The position numbers and the translations under genes are program-made. The notes beneath the pieces were generated by a model that did no database searches, had not been told where the DNA came from, and was given only the letters and a program-made list of their open reading frames with translations. Positions 21,529-33,366 of a DNA stretch of 64,000 nucleotides are shown here, one piece after another. Source of the stretch: Boesenbergia rotunda (taxonomy: Eukaryota; Streptophyta; Magnoliopsida; Zingiberales; Zingiberaceae); assembly GCA_024364735.1 (NCBI GenBank), contig JAGFNQ010000954.1, positions 262,130 to 326,129 on the forward strand. Direction: 5' to 3'. Every line of letters starts with the position of its first letter. The first letter of the stretch is position 1.

Positions 21529-22800
21529 AGGCTGTTGCCGAGGTTATTTGGAGCTATGTCATACACGAATCCTTTCTTCCATTCGAGGTAATCGATTCTT
21601 CTTTGCCTTATCCTGAACTGGGCAAAGGAATTTATCCTGTTTTCCTAGTGATAATATGTTGGTAAACTTGCAGTCACTACAATTAACTAGAATTTTTAGT
21701 GTTCTCAGTTAGTGTTTTTCATTTAATATTTTGAGAGTTTTTCTAGTATCAATTTTTTATGTGATAAAAAGCGATTCATTCGTTTCAGTGCCCTTATCAA
21801 TCCGTCTCAAGTCAATACGGAAAAAGTAAATTTATGGAGCTATTAGTCCAGATGCTGTGACAGCGTATGGAGAGGATGGACTCACTGATTTTATCAAATT
21901 TTATGTTCTATGTGTTGTTTCATTACGAAAGAATGGATCAATGTCTTATAATAAATTCTGACTCCACCATAAATTAGTAAGGATGTTGTTAAACTCATTG
22001 TCCCAAAATCAATCATTTTACCTTTGCACCGGCACTATCACCATCTTCCCCTTGTTCGGCACGCCCGGAGGGACTCGCTCAGCGTCCTCGGCGCGGCGCG
22101 GTGGTTCTTCTGACGCGCCAGATGAATCTGGCGTGCATGCGGTGAGGCGCGTGTGGAATAGAGGGAATAAACATGAAATGATTAATTTATGGACATAAAA
22201 ATATTTTATTATAATATTTGTGTTATTCTAGAGATAATATATTAATTTAATCCATTCTTATCTCAGTTCGTTAACTTTCCCTTACGGCTGGGCGATCGAA
22301 TCATTTTTCATCGTTTAGCTTCTGTGCATTTAGTCAACTGCATTTTATTTGACCCTCAACCAGTTCAAAATCCAAACAAACGATAACACCGTGGATGATT
22401 AATATACGAAAAATAAATCAGATTATTATATATCTTTATAAAAGGAAAATTGTACCCTTGGGTTATGATTCAGCGACAGAATCAATATCTTAGATATTTA
22501 TGATTAGATTTTTAATTAGAATTTATTTTATAAATAAAATAGAGAATTTTGAGACTGTTGATTTATCATTTTTTTCCTGTAAAAGGAAAATTGCGGCTTT
22601 ATTGGAGAAAATATCTGTTTGCTTTTATTTGCCACGCGCTATACTGTTGAGTCAACGCTAGACACCGGCACGACAAAAGCATGTGGTAGCTGATGTTGAT
22701 CTCCTCCTTATCCTTTTCCATCTCCCCCTTCATTTATTCGGTCCGCTCCCAATCTCTCAAAACCTTCTCAAGCAAGAAACGGAAAAGATAAGGGATCGCC
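21529..22800. other. Spacer between the RING gene and the LRR/WD40 gene
   Basis: It starts with the 3' UTR of the RING gene. A dispersed repeat matching 16160-16330 lies at 21790-21905. A GC-rich block at 22060-22160 with 'gcgcc' words looks like an old repeat fragment. The last 150 bases, rich in C and T, are the probable promoter and 5' UTR of the next gene. A plus frame at 22683-23021 overlaps exon 1 in another frame and is not a gene. Confidence 0.5.
21790..21905. repeat. Dispersed repeat, copy 2
   Basis: It shares 'atccgtctcaagtcaatacgg', 'attagtccagatgctgtg' style words and the closing 'ctgattttatcaaatttt' with 16160-16330 in the same order and orientation. The class is unknown. Confidence 0.55.
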
Positions 22801-25800
22801 ATGGCCTCTCCGCTCTCTCAGCTCGAAGCAAGGTTCTATCTCTTTCTCTTTCATTTCTTAATTCTCTAATCGCCGCACCAGTCTTGCTCGATGTGGATGC
22901 TACGACGAAAAATGAACTTGTTTGGTCCTTCTTTATCTTGGTCTTCTATTTGCCGGCAATATGGCTAGTAGGCATGTACAAAGATGCGACTTTCTCTTTG
23001 AATCCCGATTTTGTTGGATAAATGATTTATAGTGTCTTTCCCTCTCTCGCTCTTTGGTTTGATGATTTTACTGATTCCTTAAACGAGTGATCTGGAGTGG
23101 TCTTTATTTCCAAATGAAGCATTTAGATGGGCGTTGAGGGAAATTCTCGAGCTAGAATGGCCTTTTTCGACGATGCTGGATGGAAGGAAGATCTCTGGAA
23201 TACGTCTAATACCTAAGCATTCTCCAGTTAGACCAATTACTTTCCTGTGTTGCTTGGAAGTTATTATTTTTGAAATCCCTTCTTTTGCGTGTAGTTCTAC
23301 TACACGCATGTGACTGTATTATGATTATCCCTTGCAATTGCGTGTCAATATGTTGTCTGGTAGTACAGTTGATACTGTTTGTGCAGCTGTCAGAAGTTCA
23401 TATTTCGTTATCCGATTAGGTTGGATACTTGGCACAAATTTAGGTTTGTCATAACCGAATAAGATATATTGCAGGGGTACTATACTTTAGGTTTTGATGC
23501 ACTGATGTTCCAAATTTCCCACTTCCTTTCAGCCTATTGATCTTATCTCCAAACTGTTGTTCATCCACAAGTATGTGTGCATTGCATTGAACTTCGAATT
23601 ATTCTCTTTCTTAGCACCTTTAGAGGTGTTTCTTATGCACTTGTGCTCTTGTATACTAATCTAATTATGATGATCACTTGTATTACATATATTAAGTAGG
23701 TCTTTTTTCTATAGGAATCTACCAATGCAAGATATGAATATCCCCATGTTCTTATTTGTGCATTTCAGTGAACAATTAGTTTCATTTACAATTAGTTTAC
23801 ACCTTTTGTATTAGTTGAAGATGTGTACAACATTTACTTCTGGATCTATTTATGAATTATGTGATTGATTTGGATTTGATTGTTTTCCTGTTAAGGTATC
23901 TTAATGTGTGCCAGAACCAGAAGGTTATACCAAATTCTTCGATGGTGTTGAGCTTAGAAGAGGTATTATCTTTGTGAAAGTGGACATATTTTCTTTGCAT
24001 CATTTGGTGAAATGCTTTAAAAAAATCATTGGTCATAATAATCACAATTGACGGATTTCTGTCCCATTCCTGATAATAGCATTTACATTTGTGTAGTGAA
24101 ATACTTATGTATAAGTTGGAAGGTATTGTATTTTTTTTCTGAATTTTTTGTCATTATTTGGTGGCAATAGATTAATACAGACACAGTATTTTTGTCATTC
24201 GATTTCAAGAGAAAGAAGACTTAGCTAAAAGCTTAAAACTATTAACAGATGTTTTCAATACTAATCGTTTCTTTCTCACTAGTCCATGTAATGAGCGACT
24301 GTCTGCACAATCCTGCATTAACTTTGTACTGATAGTACACTGTTTGGTTCAGCAATGTTGCTGAACCTGACAGAGCACACTAGTAAAAAGAATGTTACTC
24401 GATAAATATTAATTAGGACTTGGGCACTTTATTTTTGTCCTGAGCTTATATTCTCATAATGGATTATTATTGAAATTTAGAACATGAACACATCTAGCTG
24501 AGACTGTTAAAATATGGCTCATTTCCCTTGCAAAAGGGCAAGAAAATCTGGAAAAAGAGCTTAATGGAACAAATTCAAATTCTACTATTATACTTTGTTC
24601 TACAAGCCATTTTGTTGGGTATGACATGGATGTGTCATGTCACTTGTGCCCATTGATTATCTGAAGGGAAAAATTCTAGGGACTGGTTCATATGTCAACC
24701 TTGAGTGCAAAGAAAGTTTTCCATTTTAAATATCTACATGAACTCAATGCTTGTAACTGTTTTGAAGTAGTGAAATGGTTGTTCATATCCTGACTAAAGA
24801 AATATCAATGCGCTCAGATGTTGTCATGTTCTCTTTCAGGCTTTCGACACTTTCACTTGTGTATTCCAAGTTCCATCTTATATTGATTAAGGGTCTCTCT
24901 TTGGTTTCATTTATAAATTTTACTTGTTTTCATGGGTTTTAGACATAATACCTCATCTGTTTAACTTGAGTCTTGTAATCTCACTGGAGACTTCCTTTGA
25001 GTGATTAGACGCAGGGTTATCAATCTTGTTCTTACTACTTAAATGAACTTTATGTGGTGTTCAGTACAGCAAGTATGCATCAAAATGATACCCTTTCTGA
25101 TTCTGAAAATTAGATTGTAAAAGACTCATGCTATTGTTTACAAGCTCATGATCATTTTCTTGTTTGACTATGATTAAATCCAAACCTGGTTTATCTGACA
25201 GTCCGTGTTTTTCTAATATTATGGCACTTGTCTGATAATGTCTATTTTCCCTTAGATTTCATTAAAGGTTTGACTGAATTTTTGTTACTTTACTCTCAGG
25301 CAAAATATAAAAAAGCACGCTTTGGTAAATGCATTTTGGAAATCTATATTGACCACTTGGATTCTCTGGATATTCCCCCGCTTATAGATACATTATCGGG
25401 AAGTTTATCTGACATTGACGTGGTTAATATAAGACAAAAATCATCTAATGCTTCATTGGATGGGGAAAATCTTCTACTTTTATTCCAGGCTGTCAACCAA
25501 AAGCTTCGAATTGTTGATCTCATCAATTCTTCATCATGGAAAGATGTTCTCCGGTATGTTGCATTGAACTTTGTACAGTCTTTTTGGTATTACATGTCCT
25601 AAGATTTTAAAATAACAATAAAATATGTTGGAGTCAACTACCCCTTGCATTGAAATTCTGATCAGTTGACTTTAAGGATCATTAGTAATTGTAACCACTG
25701 TCACCCGTTACAACAACATTACAAGATTTGAATAAGCATCAATTTACGTTTCATGTTGATTCTTCGTAATGGGACGTTAACATGAGGCTGTTCCTGAAGT

Positions 25801-28800
25801 TTGTATTTCTTTATCTTTGTATTTGTTATTTTCCATATATGTATCATGTTTGTCTTCTCATTCTAACATGTTATAGTGAAGTACTACCATCAATAGCTTG
25901 ACACAGTACTCATTTAACGTCCTCTGTGGATTTGGTTCCACCAAATGCATGAGGTCCCAGAGTCACTGGATGATGCACCATGGTTGGTTTGTGTTGGAAT
26001 TATATTTGTCACACACTCGAAACACATATTGACTATTGCTAAAGTACTTTTAAAACTCTAGGGCTACAAACATTGCAGATTAAATATCAAATTGGACATT
26101 ATGTGACAAGTTGTCTGTGGAGAAAGGATGAATGGTAGTAATTTAGCGACTTAGTAAACATGTTTAGATTGCATAAGAGTGAGTAGCTAGTGTTATGTAG
26201 CAACAAGTGTTGCTTGATGGTATTTCTTCAACTTTGTTCGTGCTAATTGAAGCATTAAATGTTATTAATCACATATGATATTTTTTTTTGGTGTTTCTAG
26301 CGATATCTGCCAAAGAGGTATGGCATGCCAGATTTTGAACCTTCGGTTCTCACCTATTAGGAAGCTCAACATGACAGGGAAGTTCATGGAGTTACAAACA
26401 CTTAATTTGGATTCCAGTGTTCATTTGAGCAGCTTCCATATCGACTGTTTTAGTTGTATGCCAAAGCTAATGAGGCTATCAATGTGTGAAACAAGAGTCG
26501 CCAACCTTTGGATGACTACTGCCGCACTGTCAAAACTTCATTCTTTGTCAGAACTCCGCTTCCAGAATTGTTCATGCTGTTATGATACTGGGCCATGCCC
26601 TACTTTTGGTGGTGTATTTGGAATGGTAAATGATAATAAGCACTCTAATAAGCAGCAAACATCTTCCTACTTTGGAGCACAAAGTATTAGTACGGAAAAC
26701 AATTTAAAACCGACTATTGTACAATCTGTAGATAATTCTCTCAACAGCCTTTTTTCTAAGAATTGCTTGTTATCAAGTAATGAATTACTTGAAAGCACTA
26801 TCGAGGAATTAACAGATGAAAGTGATCCAGAATTTTCTGATACCTTTACTGAGTTCTGTAGTCAAAACAATCTAGACTCTGTACTTAGCCCATCTAAACA
26901 TTCTGCACCATCTTCTACACATTCTTCGGTATCAAGTACTGTCCCATTTTTAGCGGATACAATGAATTTAGGTAGAAGATTGGATAATAGTAACTCTTTT
27001 ACGGGCTATGCAACCCGTGGAGACAGTTGTCATAAGAATGATTCCTCCATGAGTGAAGTGACTGATAGTGTGAATTTTGGCAAAACTACAGGGAGCTCAC
27101 TGGAAAATCATATTTCCTCACATCCTTCACCAATTTGTTTTGAGAGATACTACAGAGAATATATTGTTACATCATTGCCACATTTAAAAGTCTTAGATAA
27201 TATACCTATTGGATTTGTGGAGAGAGAGCAAGCTAAAATAATTTTTATGAGATATTTTGAGTGTGCACCTTATAACAGACGGAGAAAAGATAGCATTGTC
27301 AGTATTCTACAGAGGCGTGAGGCCAACAGAGCTATTTTTTCTCATACATTTTCAAAGGTCAAGCAGCCATTTTGCGGAGAAAGCAAACACTCCTTTCTCA
27401 GGTCACTTTCTGCTGCTAAAGCAGGCTCATCTACACAAACTTTACATTCAATTTCCAAGATTACTAGTGGTCCAAATGAAGAATCAAAGAGCTTTCGTCC
27501 AAGACAATTTGAATATCATCCTACAGACCCAAGGCTTATGGCCTTTGGAACATTAGATGGGGAGCTTATTGTTATCAATCATGAAAGTGAAAAACTTGTT
27601 GGTTATCTCCCATCAGTCGGAACACTAAACAGTATTTTAGCTCTTTGCTGGCTTAAGAAGCATCCAACCATGGTAAGCATTATCAGTGGAGAAATTCTTC
27701 CTATTAAATTCTTTACATGCAATAAGTTTCTACCTTTACTTCTTTGCCTAATAGTCTGTACTTGCTTTTAAGTTGTCTATAACAATGACAAATCCTCTTT
27801 TTGACTTGATGTGATTATCACCAGATTCTTGCTGGCTCAGATAATGGTTCCTTGCAATTAAATAATGTTTGCAAAATGCCATCAAAGGTTACCGATCAAT
27901 ATCACAGTCAGAATGCTTCTGTACATACGTTTAATGAATTTGAACAGTTAACATCGGTCCACGTAAATTCAACCGATGACTATTTTCTTGCAAGTGGATA
28001 CTCAAAGCATGTAGCTCTCTATGATATGGGCAGCGGAAGACGTCTGCAAATTTTTAAAGACCTTCATAAGGAACATATAAATGTGGTCAAATTTTCTCAT
28101 CATTCACCAAGTTTATTTGCTACTGCATCCTTTGATAAAGAGATTAAAATGTGGGACTTAAGGCTAGGCACTTCACAGCCTTGTTATACAGCATCTAGCT
28201 CTAGAGGAAATGTGATGCTGTGCTTTTCTCCTGATGATTACTATTTACTCACATCTTCTGTGGACAATGAGGTAAAATCCACCACAGATTTAGTTATATT
28301 ATATTCGCAACCCTATATTTATGGCATTTTAAAAAAATTCCAGGTTAGGCAATTACTGGCTGTTGATGGAAGACTCCATACTTCATTTGACATTCCTTTT
28401 ACTGGAAACTCACAAAATTACACTCGATCTTACTATATAAATGGGCGAGATTACATCATCTCTGGAAGTTGCGAAGAACACGTAGTGCGAGTATGTTGTG
28501 CTCGAACTGGAAGGAGGCTGCGGGATGTTTATCTTGAGGTGTTTTGCGATGTTTCATGTTTTTAGCTAATTATATTTTTTCTAAAAATTTACAAAAAATA
28601 TGTTTTTCTTTTGAGATTCATGTCTGGACTTTCAATTATTATCTATTTACCACTGGATCTAGTTCTTACATGTGTTCTGGTTTGGTAAGAAATTTTTGTC
28701 TCAAAACATCAAAACAAATTTATGGTTAGATTTTGATCACTCAAGATATTGCCATTGTTATGTTGTATTTACTCTGTTATATATATCAACAAAATTCTTA

Positions 28801-30092
28801 GCTCATTTGACCATCCTGGACGATATCTTAAACTTAAGAAGTTAAGCAAACTGCAAATATTGTGGTATTTCTGCTTTCCTCTTGCTATAAAGTTCTATGT
28901 TATAATGCTATGGGCACAAAACTTTTAGATAGGGAACAAATCTGGAGCATGGAATCGACTATGCAAAAATTACTTCAACCCTTTTGCTTTCTGAGTTTTC
29001 ACTTGCTATAGAATTCAATGACACAATGCTAACACTAGCATTGAGACAAATTTTAGAGAGGACTGGAGGAGAAAAACTGGAGTGTGGAATCCACTACGGA
29101 AAATGGAGTTGCAAATTAACCCTCTTGCTTAGCTGCGGTTTGAGCACTGTAATAATTAGATGGTCTGATACTTTTTGATCAAAGTTTCTAGAAAGGCATT
29201 AAACTAGATTACAAGTTGCTGGTCTATGTATAGAAAATGTTAAAACATTTTATGTTCTTGTGTTTGTTTAGATTTATTGCCACTTAATATCCATTCGATC
29301 TCAACTGTAGATCCTTTTTTTTCTTGAGTGAAAGGGAAAGCCGAGTGACCTACCCTATATTAAATACAAGCTGCACTTATACAGTGTGACAATTTGAATT
29401 AAAAACTCAGTAAATATAATCTCTCAAAACGTTTGGCATTTCATGAGCCAGACAAAGAGCACATCTTCTCATTGATGCTAGCCATTTCCAACTTGGTTTG
29501 ATCTCACCTGCAATCTCATGTACCTTTACCTTTTTTTTCACCAATCCTTAAAAGTGCCTCTCAAGTCATTTTGATCCAATCAATCATGAATGCTTAATTT
29601 CACTCAGAAAGGAGGGCATGACTTGTCTTGAATAGCATTTGATGCAGTAGCTTCTGTTTAATTGTGCATCACATAGCAGTTACGACATGCGGTAGCTTAT
29701 GTTCATTTGTGCTCACTGTACAATTGTATCTGCTTGCCTTTTTCAGGGCCGTGGTTCAAGAAATTCAATGTACATTCAGTCTTTAAGAGGCGATCCATTT
29801 AGGGTGAGAACTTTTGAGTTGTTATATACTGTGTGAATCATGCACACTATAATCTAACTTGTATGGTCTGTAAATTATGATTCATCATAATGCAGGACTT
29901 CCACATGAGTATCTTAGCTGCATATTGGCGTCCTTCGAAATTCGAGATTATAAAGGTACTGTCTTTACCTTTAGTTTTCACTTCAGCTGTTCTCATGGAG
30001 ATGCTCTATCTAATACTGACAACCATACCGTTCTTCTGCAGGTAAACCTGCTGCAATCTGAAGAGTGTCCTAGAGAAAGCACGTCCGTTTAA
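22801..30092 (+). CDS. DHU1: LRR and WD40 protein, DHU1-like DDB1-CUL4 adaptor, nine exons
   Basis: Exons 22801-22832, 23896-23962, 25300-25553, 26301-27672, 27825-28271, 28344-28538, 29747-29803, 29896-29955 and 30042-30092 all have GT-AG borders and join into 844 codons plus TAA with no break. Residues about 40-200 hold leucine-rich segments (ILNLRFSPIRKLN, LQTLNLDSSVHLSSF, LMRLSMCETRVANLW). About 215-500 is Ser-rich and probably disordered. WD40 repeats follow from about residue 510. One repeat ends FDKEIKMWDLR, with Trp685-Asp-Leu-Arg688 forming the WDxR (DWD) box that docks substrate receptors onto DDB1-CUL4 ligases. In Arabidopsis DHU1 is a negative regulator of UV-B response; that role here is inferred. 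The short exon 2 is easily missed: it was found because it links exons 1 and 3 in phase. The DHU1 name is from recalled similarity. Confidence 0.82.
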
Positions 30093-30503
30093 AGTTCAAT
30101 TGCTCTGTCTGGAATTTGGTCCGAGTACTTAGTTAATGTGAGTTTCCTGGCTTCAAGAAGTTAGATTTGTCAAGCAAAACGAAGGTGATTGTAAAAAACA
30201 GTAGCGGCAGAAACCGGTTTATTTCGAAGCCTTATTCAGCGCCGATTGATTGCATGGATAGCAGCTGTTGCTTGAATGTGTCTTGAATGCATCCTAAGCA
30301 ATTTACACATCTATTTATAATTGGTTAGCAAGGTGCTTGTATGTACATTTTGTTTGCAATGTATTTGTTGATAATATGCGGTCTTGAATATTGTTTGTAT
30401 CGATCGCTTGTATCTATCAGTTTGTGTGGACAATGTTAATTTTTTTTTTTTTTTTTTTTTTTTGCTTTATCTATCATTTGTGTGGACAAGTTAGATTGAG
30501 TTC
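30093..30503. other. 3' flank of the DHU1-like gene with poly-T tract
   Basis: This holds the 3' UTR of the gene ending at 30092. A run of 24 T lies at about 30440-30463, and 'tatctatcatttgtgtgg' words sit on both of its sides (30415-30435 and 30467-30487), which suggests a small duplication or slippage. No other feature is seen. Confidence 0.5.
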
Positions 30504-30630
30504 ACCGTCCTCCCAAGGTATAGTTTGATTCGGGACGGCAATCAGAGGCCGCCGGTGGTGTCCGATCGACGTTCGAACATGTACATATTAACTGCACGTC
30601 ATTCACTATAATTTTCACTCTCCCAAATTC
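30504..30630. repeat. Dispersed repeat matching 13250-13405
   Basis: The words 'ccaaggtatagttt', 'attcgggacggc', 'ggtggtgtcc' and 'cacgtcattcacta' occur in the same order and spacing as in 13265-13405. Both copies end in a run of 'cactctcc'. The class is unknown; a SINE or MITE is possible. Confidence 0.6.
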
Positions 30631-30639
30631 ACTCTTCAA

Positions 30640-30845
30640 ATCATTTCCCTTTTTCTATTAGCCTTTTCTCATACACTAGACGGGACATAAGAGAGGACTC
30701 AAACCATGCTTAGCTCGAGCAAAGAAATTATAGATACTTGTGACATCGATTGAAATAAATTTAAAAATCTATCCGAGTGAGGTGGGAATTGAACTTGAAA
30801 TCTCATATGTGGGCTACATCATAACCATCAAGCTAAGCCTCTCTG
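30640..30845 (-). mobile_element. Probable tRNA-derived SINE fragment
   Basis: On the minus strand the block opens with GGCTTAGCTTGATGGTTA (30838-30821), like a box A with the usual tRNA D-arm words, then after about 27 bases has AAGTTCAATTCCCACC (30796-30781), like a box B. This tRNA-like head is followed by an unrelated body. That is the plan of plant SINEs. No poly-A tail or target duplication was confirmed, and box A is one base short of consensus. Confidence 0.5.
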
Positions 30846-31061
30846 GGGTGCGAACCCTGGGACGCTGAGCTTTTAGACTGTCCATCGTGAATGTTTTCCG
30901 ATTTATCCTGATGACCGGTGGAAAATTTCTATTGGGCCGGGTCGGTCATCCTCATGTTCAATTTATTTGCTGCCTGGTTCATCATATTTTCCGATGGCCA
31001 TCTTAATTCTTGTAGAAAAGCTCCTGTAATTAAATTTGCACAATCAATTTGGTGAATTTTA

Positions 31062-31533
31062 TGTTGGATATTCTATTAATTGGGTTTATTTATAGTTATA
31101 CATATAAATATAATCTAAATTTTTTAAAGTGATTTAATTTATGTTAATTTGGTTTTGGGTTATTAGATGCAGGTTTAATGAGCTAATAACGGATAGAATT
31201 CCTATATAAAGGGGAGGTTCTTAAGGGTTTAGAGCATTATTTGGACAGAGCTCTTGGTTTTTCATTGACCTAGAGTTTTTCGTCGTCGTCAATCCTAAGT
31301 CTCTTAGAAGATCTTCCTTCTTCTTTCTGCTGCATCTTTTTCTACAGGGATCAAGTCGATGATGCTAGGACAAGGACAATGGATCTTCAATTAAGTTCCT
31401 TATTTTTATGTTTATGATTATTTTATTATGTCATATTTTCGATGAAACTAGATCATGCTTTATATTTTTTCTATTTGAGTTCTTATTGCATTCCTAAAAT
31501 TTATGTGTTTAGAAGAAAATTTAAGTTTTATCA
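31062..31533 (+). mobile_element. 5' LTR of the oldest copia element (copia-A)
   Basis: The block is 472 bp, begins TGTTGGATATTC and ends TTTTATCA. It has a good TATA box (CTATATAAAGG at about 31201-31211) and a CT-rich stretch after the expected start site. It is followed at 31535 by TTGATGTTAGAGTC, which differs from the copia primer site TTGGTATCAGAGCC only by transitions, as expected for an old, methylated copy. Its position upstream of the gag at about 32.97 kb in the same strand supports the call. The 3' LTR is not in the window. Confidence 0.65.
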
Positions 31534-32960
31534 ATTGATGTTAGAGTCTTAGTTTTATTTCACCATTTTTTTGGCTATGCAGTTTAAGTCTTTTCTTCGA
31601 TTTGTTATTTATATGCTAGATCCAATTTTTTTTTTTAGTATAACAATTTTTTGATAGTCAAAAACATATAAGAAAACCTAGGATAAATTTGTTTTTGAAG
31701 TTTTTCATGTTTTTGTGAAGAATACGAAGAATGGTGGAAGAACTGTCACATATAACTTAATTTTATAGTCAAATCGTGATGGTTCAATCAATTAATTTAA
31801 TCAGCTAATCGATTAACAAATCTAAAATAGAGGACAAATTTCATTGGAATCAATCAACTACTCGATTAATACTTTTAATCGATTAGGATTGATATCTAAT
31901 CAATTAAGAGCCTTAAACTTGTGAGTTGTGATAGGATCAATTATCAATCGATTAGGATTTTTCTTAATCGATTAAAATCTCTATCAAATCGATCATTGAT
32001 CGATTCAATTAAGTTCTAATTGATTCATCTTGTTTTAATCAATTAGAGAGGTGCTAAATCGATTAAATTCTTTTTTAATCGATTCGATTTTTAAATCATG
32101 CAACCTTTACGTTAAAAAAAACAAAATAAAAACAACGGAACAGAAAGCTTGGTCAGGTGGGACCCACTCCAAATGAAAGAAGTGTTTTTTTTTTGTTTTT
32201 TTTATTTGGAGCGATTAATGTAATCACTACTGTAGTCACGTATACTTTCGAATTGATTGGAAAATCATTTGGGTAAAAAAATTAATTAGATTTATCCAAT
32301 CGATTACCCTATAATATTAATCAATTAATAAATCTAATTTTAAGTTATTAAAGTTGTTTTAAAAATTATCTATTCAGTTAAAGTTTCTAGTATTTTTTTT
32401 GGATCTATCTACATAACGTGCTACTAAGTTTAATTATTATGTCAGTAAAAAAAAGATACCTTGGATATGTTTATTGTATTTTATGTTAGTAGACGTATAT
32501 CTACGCCAAGAGTAATCGGTTCAAAGGAAAATTACTTTTATATCGAATAAATGCTCAAGGTAGCTTATAACTGTTGAATAAAATTTAGTTTATTCTGATC
32601 ATGTACAAAATATATCGACCCAAAGAAAGACATATTGTGTGGCAGATTAAAGTTGTTGTAAGCTATAGACCAATATATAACTCATATAAAATATTATATT
32701 ATGCGCACAGTGGGTCGGCCCAAAGGAAGACAATTTATGTGACTAATTAAAATTTGAGTTATATCAGAGAGTAATACTAATAAACTGTATTTTAGTCCAG
32801 AGAGTAAAATACAATATTATATTTAGTATATCATAAGGAGTCCATTCATATGCATTTAAATTTTATTTTATTTGCATAATCTTATTATATATTCTTAACT
32901 TTAAGTAATTCGTGAGCTTAAACAAAATTTTCTCTTTAATTTTAGTGTAATATGTTATTG
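31534..32960 (+). mobile_element. Leader of copia-A, with many ATCGATT words
   Basis: This lies between the decayed primer site and the start of recognisable gag. At 31780-32340 the words 'aatcgatta', 'atcaatta' and 'cgattca' recur at short irregular spacing. No open frame is seen. It may include a separate AT-rich insertion that I cannot delimit. Confidence 0.4.
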
Positions 32961-33366
32961 TAAGTATTAATAACATCTCAACATTAATTAGTTCAAATTT
33001 TACTAAATGGAAAGAATACGTGATTGCAGTCTCAGGCTGCATGGGTTTAGACTATGCGTTAAGGAATGATCATCTCGCACCTTTGACTAGTCTTAGTACT
33101 ATAGAGTAGAGAGCTGAATTTCAGCCGTGGGAGAAATCAAATCGCATGAGTCTAAGCATCATAAAACTTTCTATACCGACACTAATAAAGGGCTTAATAA
33201 TAGATGAAGGAGATGCTAGGGGTTTCCTTAACTAACTTGCAGACCGATTCACTTCAAATGAAAAGGTCGAGACTACCACATTTCTTACGAAGTTAGTAAC
33301 CATATGGTACAGTGATAAAGGAAACATAAGGGAGTCTATTATGAAGATGCCCAATATAGTGACAAG
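32961..33366 (+). pseudogene. Copia-A gag, first half, broken
   Basis: Plus-strand pieces read SNFTKWKEYVIAVSGCMGLDYAL, then RFTSNEKVETTTFLTKLVTIWYSDKGNIRESIMKM in short steps, matching the copia Gag core (TLLxKLxxxxYDGKGNIREHIMEM style). Two in-frame stops (TAG near 33107 and TAA near 33234) break it. The frame is cut at 33366 by the solo LTR and resumes after 35617. Confidence 0.75.

Noticed and set aside
22683..23021. 112-codon plus frame overlapping the start of the DHU1-like gene
   Set aside because: It is in another frame and reads through the GT of intron 1; the spliced frame from 22801 joins eight further exons.
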